DNA of 64,000 nucleotides from Streptomyces sp. HD (GCF_028369295.1 NZ_JAQMYP010000043.1:26524-90523), one strand, 5' to 3'; shown: positions 53,329 through 61,721, numbered from the stretch's first letter. Numbers and translations are program-made. The notes: generated from the sequence alone by a model not told the origin.

Positions 53329-54000
53329 TCATGGGCACCGTTCGGTGCGTAGCCGGTTTGCTTTGGTGGAGTCCGGTGCCTGCAGGTCGGGGTCTTCGAA
53401 CAGTACGTGGGGGAGTTCGACGAGTGCTTCGTGGACGTAGTTGTGGAATGAGGTGAGAGTGGGTGCGGTGTGTGGGAGGGGAAGCACTCCGAAGTGGATG
53501 TAGTGGAGCATTTTGCGATGTAGTTGACCGGGAGCAAGCACGGTCATGAGGGTGCCGAAGTCACCGCCCTTGAAGTGGGAGGCGGTGACGAAGCATTCGT
53601 CGGCGCTGTTGTAGACGCCGTCGTCGCCCTTGTAGCGGTGGTTGAGGTCTTCTCCGCGGATGTGCGCGGCGGGGATGCCGCTGGCGATGAGGTAGTCGCT
53701 GCCGGCCCGGCTGAGGCTGATCTTGTCGGCAGTGCCGTGGAACATGTGGCGGCTGCCGGGGACGTACAGCTCGACGCTGGTTCCGCGGGCGGTCAGTTCG
53801 GCATACAGCTCGCGCGCGCGGTCCAGGCGTGCTGCGAATTCTTCGTTGGGGTGCACACCGTCCACCAGTGGATGCTGGGCTGCGACTTCGATGAGGGTGC
53901 GGGGCTGGCTGCGGCGTGCCGTCATCAACTCACGGGCCTGTTCCAGTTTCTTGTCCCACGCAGCCCGTACATTGGTGGTCTGATCAGGCAGGCTCGTCAT
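53329..54000 (-). CDS. YdcF/DUF218-like domain protein
   Basis: A protein of 223 residues. After a helical start (AAWDKKLEQARELMTARRSQ), the core reads GTSVELYVPGSRHM, SLSRAGSDYLIASGIPAAHI, GEDLNHRYKGDDGVYNSADE and GTLMTVLAPGQLHRKMLHYI. This is the ElyC/SanA/YdcF pattern of regenerated id, short acidic signature (GEDLN), NSADE helix and late QLHR segment. YdcF binds SAM; the wider family handles nucleotide-like ligands. It lies 19 bp behind the DUF4062 gene on the same strand, so they form an operon. Confidence 0.65.
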   Translation of the reverse strand: MTSLPDQTTNVRAAWDKKLEQARELMTARRSQPRTLIEVAAQHPLVDGVHPNEEFAARLDRARELYAELTARGTSVELYVPGSRHMFHGTADKISLSRAGSDYLIASGIPAAHIRGEDLNHRYKGDDGVYNSADECFVTASHFKGGDFGTLMTVLAPGQLHRKMLHYIHFGVLPLPHTAPTLTSFHNYVHEALVELPHVLFEDPDLQAPDSTKANRLRTERCP

Positions 54001-54019
54001 GCTGGCATGCCTACCCCGA

Positions 54020-55144
54020 TCAGGGGCCGAGCAGTTCTGTGGCATGGCGTGAGGCGACGACGTCCCAGGTCCGCTCGAAGTGGCGTATGCAGACGTTCAG
54101 CAGGGAGCGGTCACCGCCGCTGAGCATGAGCGAGGCGGTCTCTGGGGCACGGGCGGGCGGTAGCGTCATGGTCAGCCACCCCCAGTGGTCGTCGCAGAGG
54201 ACGAGGGTGGATCGCAGGTGGGTGGTGAAGTACCCAATCTCTACCGTGCCGCGGGAGCCCGGTCGGCTCCTGCGTGGAGCGGCTGCCTCACGGAGGATGT
54301 CGAGCAGCCGGTTGCGGACGAGGGCGACTTCGTCAGAGATCTTCACGCCCCGGGGGCCGTGAGCTGACTCCGACTCTTCAACATCTGTGAGGAAGTTGCC
54401 CTGCGGGTCGGGGAGCAGCACTTTGATGTGCCCGCCGTCAGTGAGGGCTTCGATAAAGGACTGCCGGTAGATCTCCAGGAGACGGACTGCGCTGGTCGAC
54501 ATGATGCGCGTGGTGAGGGCACGTGCCAGGTTCTCCCGCATGTCGGGTCCCGCCACGCCGTCGATGCTTACTCGCCTGATGCCCAGACGGTCACAGGGAT
54601 GGAGCAGCTCGGCGTGGAGCGCTTCGAACTGCTCGGGGACAGAATCGGCTCGCACCCAGCCCACCGCCGAACTGTCCCAGGCTGCGCGGTTGAGTGCAGC
54701 GGTCACCTTCGTTGCAAGGTCGCTCGGGTTGCTCCAGCTAGCCCGGACCACATCGGCCTCCACTCGAGCGGTGAACTCGGCCAGCTTGCGCCGCCGCGCG
54801 GTGGTTCGCTCCACGTTCATGGCGGGCAGGGAACTGACGTCTTCGTGAATGAAGGCGTACAGGGGCTTCTTGGCCTGGGCCGCGTAGTGGTACTCGCTCT
54901 CGGTGTAGCTGAGCTTGTTGGCGGGGTTGATCGATCCGTACATGCCAGCGATGACGAGGACGTAGAAGTCGCACTCGTCGATGAAACGCTTGATGATCGG
55001 CCAAGCCTTGTCCGGGCTGGCGGGGAAGTGCTCCATGCCCACGGGAATGAACTGGTTCATTAGGAGAGCGTCGGTAAGTGTCCGGCGCTCTTCTTCCAGA
55101 TCTGTGCGCGTGGAGCTTATGAACACCTGGTAGCGCTTCTGCAT
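54020..55144 (-). CDS. DUF4062 (TIR-like) protein with unidentified C-terminal domain
   Basis: The ATG at 55144 gives 374 residues. The first about 160 are a DUF4062 domain: YQVFISSTRTDLEEERRTLT, GMEHFPASPDKAWPIIKRFI, CDFYVLVIAGMYGSINPANK, LSYTESEYHYAAQAKKPLYA. It is a Rossmann-like TIR relative usually found at the N-terminus of STAND NTPases and some defence proteins. The C-terminal half (TDGGHIKVLLPDPQGNFLTD, VEIGYFTTHLRSTLVLCDDH, WGWLTMTLPPARAPETASLM) resembles phospholipase-D-fold sensor modules but lacks an HxK motif. A STAND NTPase is absent. First gene of a two-gene operon with the YdcF-like gene. Confidence 0.8.
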   Translation of the reverse strand: MQKRYQVFISSTRTDLEEERRTLTDALLMNQFIPVGMEHFPASPDKAWPIIKRFIDECDFYVLVIAGMYGSINPANKLSYTESEYHYAAQAKKPLYAFIHEDVSSLPAMNVERTTARRRKLAEFTARVEADVVRASWSNPSDLATKVTAALNRAAWDSSAVGWVRADSVPEQFEALHAELLHPCDRLGIRRVSIDGVAGPDMRENLARALTTRIMSTSAVRLLEIYRQSFIEALTDGGHIKVLLPDPQGNFLTDVEESESAHGPRGVKISDEVALVRNRLLDILREAAAPRRSRPGSRGTVEIGYFTTHLRSTLVLCDDHWGWLTMTLPPARAPETASLMLSGGDRSLLNVCIRHFERTWDVVASRHATELLGP

Positions 55145-55288
55145 CAATCCCCCCGGAGTGCCCGGTCCGTGCTGCAGCGGCGTAGCTGCCGTCGGCACGG
55201 ACACGTAGCCGGTTGTACCCGGTGCAGGCAACAGGCAATGCACCGTTGCAGAAGATGCTCATATCTGCACATGAATGACCTCATGCGT

Positions 55289-55568
55289 CCTCGTCCTCGC
55301 CGACCTCGCCTACCAAGGTGCAGGCCTCTGGGTGACCACGGGCATCAAACGCAAGCCCCTGCGGGAACTCACCCTCACCGAGAAGACCGTCAACCGGGCG
55401 CTGACCTCGGCACGGGCACCGGTGGAACGCGGCGTCGCCCGCCTGAAGTCCCTGGCGGATCTTCCGCAGATCCCGGTGCAGCCCAAACCGCATGACGTCA
55501 ATCGCCAAGGCCATCCTCACCCTGTAGCGGCAACGCTGAAGAAGCTCACTGAGCTTGATTTCTGCTGG
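55289..55568 (+). pseudogene. Transposase 3' relic, inverted copy B
   Basis: LAYQGAGLWVTTGIKRKPLR, ELTLTEKTVNRALTSARAPV and RGVARLKSLADLPQIPVQPK repeat the C-terminus of the transposase at 52435-53092 on the other strand. About 195 bp are nearly identical between the two. The natural continuation (SIAKAILTL, stop) is present here. Both copies are followed by GCTTGATTTCTGCTGG (55553-55568 here; 52391-52406 on the other strand). Only the tail of the gene remains. Confidence 0.7.
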
Positions 55569-55616
55569 CCACAGCAGCTGCTGAGCGGCTCGGGACCCGC
55601 TTGAGAGGATCGGGGC

Positions 55617-56006
55617 ATGGCGGACTCACCTATGCAGATCAATGCCCTCGTCGTGGATGCCGCAGACCCCGAGCGGCTCGCTGGATTCTGGTCCGAACTT
55701 CTTGGTAGGCCGGTCGTGGCCCGTATGGGCCCATATGTCTGGCTGCGGCGGGAAGGTGGTCTGGGGCTGGGCTTTCAGCAGACCGCCGAACCCAAGTCCA
55801 GAAAGAACCGGATGCACTTCGACATCACCTCTCCTGATCCCGCCGCCGAACAGCAACGGGTCGAGATGCTCGGCGGGCGCAGGCTGGAGCAGTACGCCGG
55901 CGGCGGGTTCCTGGTGATGGCGGACCCCGAGGGCAATGAGTTCTGCATCATCCCTGAAGGTCCCTTCGAACTCGACGATCTGGGGTGCGCGAACTACCTC
56001 GGCTGA
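55617..56006 (+). CDS. VOC-superfamily protein (glyoxalase-like)
   Basis: A protein of 129 residues. NALVVDAADPERLAGFWSEL and RMHFDITSPDPAAEQQRVEM form the two half-barrels of the Glyoxalase_6-like branch, and GGGFLVMADPEGNEFCIIPE closes it. The usual metal ligands are partly replaced, so a catalytic role is uncertain; many such proteins bind small antibiotics. It follows the transposase relic directly and has no operon partner. Confidence 0.85.
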   Translation: MADSPMQINALVVDAADPERLAGFWSELLGRPVVARMGPYVWLRREGGLGLGFQQTAEPKSRKNRMHFDITSPDPAAEQQRVEMLGGRRLEQYAGGGFLVMADPEGNEFCIIPEGPFELDDLGCANYLG

Positions 56007-56346
56007 TGGTCAAACCTCCATGGCCCAGGGCAGTCGGGTTTGATCACCGCGGGTTGGGTGGTCACTCGTGACGATCACTGAGCGGCGCAGCCCGCGCACT
56101 GAACCACGACCGCAAGCGTCGCCCAGCCGCCATCGGTGCGAAGGGCGAGCCAGTGCCTGTTCAGTGGTCCTGCCGCCGCCGTATCCAGTAGGCGATGTCG
56201 CGTCGATGAACCATCTGCACCAGCGCGTCGATTCTGACGCCGGATTCCATCTGTATGGAGAGGACCTTTCCCTGGCAGAGGGTGACTTGCTCGCCCAGGC
56301 GCAGCGCTCCTCTCGGACGTCCGGTGAACGTGGAGCGTGGCTGAAT

Positions 56347-56430
56347 GAGCCTTTTCCAACCTCACGCTGATGCGTGCTGAAGGCCGTCCTCGTCCTTCAC
56401 CACGCATCAGCGTGAGGTTGGAAAAGGCTC
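56347..56430. repeat. Perfect 30-bp inverted repeat with 24-base loop
   Basis: Positions 56347-56376 are the exact reverse complement of 56401-56430; the arms begin GAGCCTTTTCCAACC. A third partial copy of the arm end (GGTTGAAAAGGCTC) lies at about 56498-56511. The arms resemble terminal repeats, and the whole could be a miniature element made by internal deletion. The rest of the 650-base gap 56007-56568 shows no gene. Confidence 0.75.
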
Positions 56431-56568
56431 CCTACGTTGCTCTGCGGGAGGCGGTGAGCCCTTCGTATGGTTCACCCACCCAGGGGCGCCGGGTGTGGTT
56501 GAAAAGGCTCTGCCTGTTGTGGCTCTCAGTGATTGGCCGCCCGGTGCCCCACGACGACTCGGCTGCCA

Positions 56569-57866
56569 ATTAGGAATTGCGAATGATCGCTCCGTAGGGA
56601 ATCGACAGCGAGGTCGTCCGTCGGGAGGCACCAGCAGCACACCGCACGGAGGCACCACATGACCGCGATTTGGGCCGGCATCGACGCAGGCAAGACCCAC
56701 CACCACTGCGTCGCGATCGACGAGAGCGGCCGCCGGCTGCTGTCCCGACGCGTCGCCAACGACGAACCCGAACTCCTCCAACTCCTCGCCGATGTCATGG
56801 CTCTGGGCGACCCGGTGACCTGGGGCATCGACCTGGCTGACGGCGGAGCCGCCCTGGCCATCACGATCCTCTTCAACCACGACCAGCCGGTGCATTACAT
56901 CTCCGGCCGGGCCATCCACCGCGCCTCCGAGAGCTACCGCGGCGAGGGCAAAACCGACGCCAAGGACGCCGCCGTCATAGCTGACCAGGTCCGCGTCCGC
57001 CGGGATCTGCACCCCTTACGCGCCACCAACGACACCGTCACCGACCTCAAGATCCTCACAGGCCGGCGCACGGACCTGGTCGCCGACCGCACCCGCACCG
57101 TCAACCGCTTGCGCGCCCAGCTCACCGGCGTCTTCCCCGGCCTGGAACGGGCCCTGGATCTCACCAACACCGGCCCGCTCACCTTGCTCACCGGCTACCA
57201 GACCCCGGCGGCCATCCGCCGCATCGGCGCCAAACGGCTGGAGACCTGGCTGCGCAACCGCCATGTCGTGCGCCCCGACCGGCTCGCAGGGATCGCCATC
57301 GAGGCCGCTGAACGGCAGCACACCAGCCTGCCCGGCGAGAAGCTGGCCGCGGAACTGGTGCACACACTGGCGAAGGAGGTGATGGGCCTCAACCAACAAG
57401 TGGCCGAACTCGACAAGGACATCGAAGCCCGGTTTCGCGACCACCACGCCTTCGACGTGATCACCAGCATGCCCGGCCTGCGCGTCATCCTCGGCGCGGA
57501 GTTCCTCGCCGCGACCGGCGGCGACATGACGGCCTTCAGCACCGCCGACCGCCTCGCCGGCTTCGGCGGCGTCGCCCCGGTGCCCCGCGATTCCGGGAAG
57601 ATCAGCGGCAACCTGCGGCGCCCGCAGCGATACAACCGCCGCCTCCAACGCGTCTTCTACATCTCGGCGTTGATCAGCATCCGCCATTGCGAGGAATCGC
57701 GCCGGTTCTACGACCGCAAACGCGCCGAGGGCAAGCGCCACACCCAGGCCGTCCTCGCCCTTGCCCGCCGCCGCGTCAACGTCCTCTGGGCACTCCTACG
57801 CGACGGGCGGTGCTACGAGCTCACCCCGCCCAGTGCCCTCGCGGCTTGACAGACCGCATTAGGAAT
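56569..57866 (+). mobile_element. IS110-family element, tentative borders
   Basis: ATTAGGAAT occurs at 56569-56577 and 57858-57866, on either side of the transposase. Short repeated cores at both ends are what IS110-type recombination leaves. The right copy coincides with the stop codon of the gene on the other strand, so insertion at its end is plausible. The 80-odd bases between the left repeat and the transposase ATG would have to hold the guiding non-coding RNA, or the true left end lies further out. Confidence 0.45.
56659..57849 (+). CDS. IS110-family transposase (RNA-guided recombinase family)
   Basis: A protein of 396 residues. N-terminal DEDD RuvC-like domain: IWAGIDAGKTHHHCVAIDES, VTWGIDLADGGAALAITILF, GKTDAKDAAVIADQVRVRRD. 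C-terminal Tnp domain: ITSMPGLRVILGAEFLAATG with the conserved Ser, LAGFGGVAPVPRDSGKISGN, RYNRRLQRVFYISALISIRH. All core acidic residues and the Ser are present, so it is probably active. GGAGGCACC precedes the ATG. Family members use a bridge RNA encoded next to the gene. Confidence 0.9.
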   Translation: MTAIWAGIDAGKTHHHCVAIDESGRRLLSRRVANDEPELLQLLADVMALGDPVTWGIDLADGGAALAITILFNHDQPVHYISGRAIHRASESYRGEGKTDAKDAAVIADQVRVRRDLHPLRATNDTVTDLKILTGRRTDLVADRTRTVNRLRAQLTGVFPGLERALDLTNTGPLTLLTGYQTPAAIRRIGAKRLETWLRNRHVVRPDRLAGIAIEAAERQHTSLPGEKLAAELVHTLAKEVMGLNQQVAELDKDIEARFRDHHAFDVITSMPGLRVILGAEFLAATGGDMTAFSTADRLAGFGGVAPVPRDSGKISGNLRRPQRYNRRLQRVFYISALISIRHCEESRRFYDRKRAEGKRHTQAVLALARRRVNVLWALLRDGRCYELTPPSALAA

Positions 57867-58509
57867 CACTGTTTTCGGGCTGCGCCTCGGCCTGGGCCGC
57901 AGCAGCCGTTGGCTTCGGCGCGTCGGGGGCCGTGTAGAAAACAGAAGTGCCCTGCTTGGTGCGTTGGGCCTGGCTTTTGGCCACGAGCCCTTCGAGGGTG
58001 ACGCGCACGACCTTGGTCTTGATGTCGCGTTCGGGGTGGGCCTGGCCGAGCGCCGTGGCGATTTCCGCGGCGGAGCGCGGTTCGCTCTGGTCGGTGAGGT
58101 GGCGGCGGATGAGCGCTACCAGGGTGGGCTGGGTCGTCTTCGCGGTGGCTGCGGTCTTGGCGGGCTTCTGGGCGGCTGGCTTCCTGGCCGTCCGGCTCTC
58201 TCGCGCGGCCGTGGTCTTGCGCGCTTTCCGCTTGCCGCTCGGCTCGGCGCTGGATTTCTGCCGGGGGGAGGGTACTGCCGCGCTCTCGGGCGTGAGCGCA
58301 GGCTCAGCCGATGCCGGCGCGATACCGAGCGCCTGCTGCATGTTCACGAGCACGGTGTGGTCATGCTGCAGGGCCGTCAACTGTTCCTGCAGAGAGGCGA
58401 TTTCCGCGCCGATGCGTTCCTGCTCCTTGACGTTGCGTTCGAGATCGCCGGTCACCTGGGCCATGTACTGCGATGCCAGCTCGGTGGTGGGCGTTGTGCT
58501 CTCGGGCAT
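57859..58509 (-). CDS. Coiled-coil, Lys/Ala-rich protein with C-terminal winged helix
   Basis: The ATG at 58509 gives 216 residues. Residues about 20-65 are a coiled coil (LERNVKEQERIGAEIASLQE, QLTALQHDHTVLVNMQQALG). Residues 80-140 are a basic disordered segment (SGKRKARKTTAARESRTARK). Residues about 145-200 look like a winged helix (TLVALIRRHLTDQSEPRSAA, EIATALGQAHPERDIKTKVV, RVTLEGLVAKSQAQR). A nucleoid-associated or regulatory role is inferred. Its stop codon lies in the repeated core at the IS110 border, so its last codons may have been altered by insertion. Confidence 0.7.
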   Translation of the reverse strand: MPESTTPTTELASQYMAQVTGDLERNVKEQERIGAEIASLQEQLTALQHDHTVLVNMQQALGIAPASAEPALTPESAAVPSPRQKSSAEPSGKRKARKTTAARESRTARKPAAQKPAKTAATAKTTQPTLVALIRRHLTDQSEPRSAAEIATALGQAHPERDIKTKVVRVTLEGLVAKSQAQRTKQGTSVFYTAPDAPKPTAAAAQAEAQPENSDS

Positions 58510-58707
58510 GGTGCTGACCTTTCCTCGGTTTGCGGCCGCGGTGCAGGGCCTTGCGGGGGCCTGCGGCCCCGGGTTCCGCCCTCGAGGCCTGATGCCGAGG
58601 CAAAACGGGAGACCGCAACGGCCGCAGAGGACCTTGGCGTAGAGATAGTACGGACATGCGGAGCAGGTTGTTCCTCTCAAGTCGTGATCTCTTACCTGCC
58701 GTCGCCC

Positions 58708-59775
58708 TCAGGGCTGTGCTGTCTGGTGCGGTCGGGGCCGGTGCGCGGAGAGAACGGGTGCCTGGGATTGGGGCAGCTGCCAGAACACTTCGTCGGTTTC
58801 CCGGTTGTGATGCCAGACGTGCAACGTGCGCGTGGTCACCAGCCGGTCGAGAAGGTCTCCGGTCTGCTGCGGGGAGTGCCCGCACAGCCGCGCAAGGATG
58901 TCCATGTCAGTGCAGTGCTCGGCATGCGCTGAGGTATGTGCGGCCAGCACGAGAGCGGTCAGCCGCAGGGCGGGCGGTGCGGCCGGCAGGGCCAACGGCG
59001 CGGGGTGCAGCGCCCAGTGGGCAGCGCGGCAGCGGGCGCGCCGCCCGGGCACCTGATCGAGAACCGTGGCATCGAGCAGCCGCAGCTGCATGGGTGCCGA
59101 CCTGAAGTCCGGCAGTTCCAGCCAGTGCGCGTGGGCCAGTTCCTGCCACAGCTCGCGGTGCCCGCGCAGGCACATGCCGCGCAGCAGACCTGCACGCAGC
59201 CGGACATGACCGCGGGTATCGGCGCGCAGGGCGCACTGCAGGGCCAGTAGCCGGGCGGCAGGAGAGGTGAACCGGGGCAGCGCTGTGCCCAGGTAGGTGA
59301 GCATCTCCCGCACCCGCACCCGCTCCTTGAGCCCGAGACGGAGCCTGCCGTGCGTAGCAGGCGGCGGGGGACAGGCGGCGGGATGCGGGCGGGAGGGGCC
59401 GAGCAGGGTGTCCGGCACGACGGCGGTGTGGCTGGTCGCCGACGCGCAGGCAGAGCAGGTATCGGCGAGCCGCCAGGAGCGGCCGCAGCGGTCGCGGGTG
59501 AGGGCGAGCAGTACCGGCCCGGCACAGCCGCGGTGACGCGGATGCCATCCGCAGCCCCGCGTCCGGCACTGGCAGCTGCGCAGGTAGGCCGGCAACGCGT
59601 CGGCTCGGGCGTGGCAGGCCAGATGCGCGAGGGCGGCGGACCGCGCGGAGGAAGCATGAAGGGGAGAGGTGTGAGCGGTGCATGAGGGGCAGACGAGCCT
59701 CAGGCCGCCCGCTTGCGGACGCAGCTCCACAGTCCAGATCCGCCGCACTGCGCCATGCGCGCCAGCAAGCCTCAT
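58708..59775 (-). CDS. Hypothetical Cys-rich protein of the plasmid-like module
   Basis: The frame is open from 60222, but the ATG at 59775 with GGGAGGGCG upstream fits; 355 residues. The first 130 hold several Cys/His pairs (LRLVCPSCTAHTSPLHASSA, LRSCQCRTRGCGWHPRHRGC, LADTCSACASATSHTAVVPD) that suggest zinc binding. The middle is helical (LKERVRVREMLTYLGTALPR), and near the end MDILARLCGHSPQQTGDLLD and LVTTRTLHVWHHNRETDEVF resemble a winged helix. It is divergent from an XRE regulator with shared operators. Function is unknown. Confidence 0.65.
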   Translation of the reverse strand: MRLAGAHGAVRRIWTVELRPQAGGLRLVCPSCTAHTSPLHASSARSAALAHLACHARADALPAYLRSCQCRTRGCGWHPRHRGCAGPVLLALTRDRCGRSWRLADTCSACASATSHTAVVPDTLLGPSRPHPAACPPPPATHGRLRLGLKERVRVREMLTYLGTALPRFTSPAARLLALQCALRADTRGHVRLRAGLLRGMCLRGHRELWQELAHAHWLELPDFRSAPMQLRLLDATVLDQVPGRRARCRAAHWALHPAPLALPAAPPALRLTALVLAAHTSAHAEHCTDMDILARLCGHSPQQTGDLLDRLVTTRTLHVWHHNRETDEVFWQLPQSQAPVLSAHRPRPHQTAQP

Positions 59776-59854
59776 CGGCTGGTCGCCCTCCCAACTGCCC
59801 GCTCCACGATGGTCGCCTGTCCCGGCGGCAGGAGGCCAGGACGGACGCACCGTA

Positions 59855-59936
59855 GTGCAGATTCCTGCACCGCGAATGTCACCCCCATCTCCGCAGATAG
59901 TGCAGAAGTCTGCACTGACAGGGCAGGGGTCTGCAC
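59855..59936. promoter_or_regulatory. Three XRE-type operator sites
   Basis: GTGCAG-ATTC-CTGCAC (59855-59870), GTGCAGA-AG-TCTGCAC (59900-59915, perfect 7+2+7) and GCAG-GGGT-CTGCAC (59923-59936, one half degraded) lie between the Cys-rich gene and the divergent XRE gene. Three related dyads between divergent starts suit cooperative, phage-repressor-like control. Confidence 0.65.
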
Positions 59937-59950
59937 CGTCGGATGGTGGA

Positions 59951-60631
59951 GTGACGATCTTGCCGCCCGACCCCGACCTCCACGCGCTGCGCATCACGCT
60001 GGCGCGCCTGCGGGGGCAGCGCGGCTGGACCTTCGATGAACTCGCCGACCGCAGCGGCCTGGCCCGGCGCACCCTCATCGACCTCGAACACGGCCGCACC
60101 ACCGGCAGCATCACCACCTGGCACACCCTCGCCCACGCCTTCGACGTCCCCATCGAGGACCTGCTCGGCACCCTCTGCGACAACCACACCCCGCCGGCAC
60201 GCCCGGCGTCTGACCCCTTCACTCCGCCCGGTGCGCACCCGGTTGCAAATCACCCGAACCGACGAGCAGGCATCAAACGCCTGATCGCATCCTGGCATGC
60301 GTGTTCGGGTTCGCTGGGCCAGCCGCGGGACACACCCGCCGAGACGCTGCCCATCCCGGCGTGTCACTTGGCACGGTCCACGCCATGCGCCCAACCCCCT
60401 CCACCTCGGGCTGCCACTGGGACGGCAGCCCCCGCAACACCCGACACCCCCGTCCCCTGCGCGTGGCCGCCACCAGCCCCAGCCGCCTGCTGCGCGCCGG
60501 CCACAGCGGCCGCTGCCGCAACTGCGGCCACCGCATCGACCTCTACCCGCGCACCGACCAGCGGCCCATCGCCCTGCACCCCGCCGAACTGGCCACCGCC
60601 CACGTCCCGGAACCCTGCCGCTGGCACTTGA
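59951..60631 (+). CDS. XRE-family regulator, C-terminus uncertain
   Basis: A GTG start behind GGATGGTGGA. Residues about 10-75 are an XRE/Cro helix-turn-helix: LHALRITLARLRGQRGWTFD, ELADRSGLARRTLIDLEHGR, TTGSITTWHTLAHAFDVPIE, DLLGTL. The frame stays open to 60631, but beyond about 60290 it overlaps the next gene on the same strand and has shadow-type codon use. The real protein probably ends near residue 100, perhaps through a one-base error. It should bind the three dyads upstream. Confidence 0.75.
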   Translation: MTILPPDPDLHALRITLARLRGQRGWTFDELADRSGLARRTLIDLEHGRTTGSITTWHTLAHAFDVPIEDLLGTLCDNHTPPARPASDPFTPPGAHPVANHPNRRAGIKRLIASWHACSGSLGQPRDTPAETLPIPACHLARSTPCAQPPPPRAATGTAAPATPDTPVPCAWPPPAPAACCAPATAAAAATAATASTSTRAPTSGPSPCTPPNWPPPTSRNPAAGT

Positions 60632-61242
60632 GCGGCGGCATCGCCCACCCCCACGGCGACGGCAGCGCCTGGTGCCGCATCCCGCACACCATCCTGTGCC
60701 CCGCCCGCACCCCCACCTGCCCCCTCGGCCCGCACCTTCAGGCGGCACGCCGCCAACTCGCCGTCCGCACCCGCCGCCTGATCGACACCGGGGCCTTCAC
60801 CCCCACGTCGCCGCCCGCCAGCAGCCCCCCAGCCGCCGACAGCGCCCACCCGATCGTGCAGATCCTGCTCGTCTGCTACCTCGCCCCGGGCCCACTCGCG
60901 GCCATCCGCTGCGTGGCCCAGACCCGCCACCGCCACCGCTGCCCCCAGCCCGTCCAGGCCCCCGAACGGCCCGCCGGACGCTGGAGACTGCTGCCCACTG
61001 GCGGTCTCGGCCACGACCAACTCGCCCTACCCGACACCCTGATGGCCGTCTACGACCTCAGCCACTTGCCCGCCACCGAGCAACAGCGCTGGCGCACCCA
61101 GCACTGTCCGGCACACGCCACCGCGGACAGCGCCCCCGATCTCACCCTGGTCGGCTGGCAGGTCTTCGACCCCCTCTTGCACGCCGCCCACATCCGCACC
61201 CGCCTCCCACACCCGCCAGCACCCCACAGAAACAGGGGCTGA
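60385..61242 (+). CDS. DUF6083-like zinc-ribbon protein
   Basis: The ATG at 60385 gives 285 residues; a GTG at 60361 is in frame. An early zinc-knuckle-like segment, HSGRCRNCGHRIDLYPRTDQ, and CRWHLSGGIAHPHGDGSAWC with further Cys/His match the small DUF6083 proteins of Streptomyces plasmids and telomere-near regions. The second half has IVQILLVCYLAPGPLAAIRC and ending LVGWQVFDPLLHAAHIRTRL. Function is unknown. The next gene starts two bases behind its stop. Confidence 0.65.
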   Translation: MRPTPSTSGCHWDGSPRNTRHPRPLRVAATSPSRLLRAGHSGRCRNCGHRIDLYPRTDQRPIALHPAELATAHVPEPCRWHLSGGIAHPHGDGSAWCRIPHTILCPARTPTCPLGPHLQAARRQLAVRTRRLIDTGAFTPTSPPASSPPAADSAHPIVQILLVCYLAPGPLAAIRCVAQTRHRHRCPQPVQAPERPAGRWRLLPTGGLGHDQLALPDTLMAVYDLSHLPATEQQRWRTQHCPAHATADSAPDLTLVGWQVFDPLLHAAHIRTRLPHPPAPHRNRG

Positions 61243-61244
61243 CG

Positions 61245-61721
61245 ATGCCCCACCACGCCCTGGAGATCACGCTCACCCGCCCCCTCTCCCCGGCAGCCCT
61301 GCACCGCGCCGCCCGCAGGCTGCCGCTCGCCGCCAACCATGACGCCACCCGCCTCATGGCCCTCGTACCGGCCAAGACCCCCGACCGGGCCGCCCGCCGA
61401 CTGCGCCACCGAATCGAGACACAGCTGCCCATCGACGTGATCACCACGCACTACCCCGACGCAGACCACAAGGTGCTCCTCAACGTTGTCCTCCTGCCCA
61501 CCGTGCACGCCGCCCTCACCGCCGAAGCCCGCCTCGAGGGCCAGAGTCCTGAGCGCCTGGTGGAACGGGCCGTGCACCGGGCCCTGGCCGAACACGCCGA
61601 TCAGGAAATCGCCCGCCTCGGCCGGGCCGTGCGCCGGCTGCTGGCCCACACCACCCCCGTCCACCTGCTCGCCGCCGTCGGGCATGTGCTCACCCGACTC
61701 CCCGAAAGCCCCACGCCATGA
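61245..61721 (+). CDS. Small hypothetical protein of the helicase operon
   Basis: A protein of 158 residues with AGGGG upstream of the ATG. ALEITLTRPLSPAALHRAAR and AANHDATRLMALVPAKTPDR form a mixed fold. The second half is helical (SPERLVERAVHRALAEHADQ, EIARLGRAVRRLLAHTTPVH). It has no recognised family. The stop overlaps the helicase ATG as ATGA, so the two work together or are at least co-translated. Confidence 0.65.
   Translation: MPHHALEITLTRPLSPAALHRAARRLPLAANHDATRLMALVPAKTPDRAARRLRHRIETQLPIDVITTHYPDADHKVLLNVVLLPTVHAALTAEARLEGQSPERLVERAVHRALAEHADQEIARLGRAVRRLLAHTTPVHLLAAVGHVLTRLPESPTP

Noticed and set aside
60297..61244. Upstream extension of the small gene at 61245 as one 474-codon frame
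   Set aside because: The first 316 codons overlap DUF6083 in another frame and are Pro/Arg/His-rich; the ATG at 61245 follows a ribosome site and lies just behind the DUF6083 stop.
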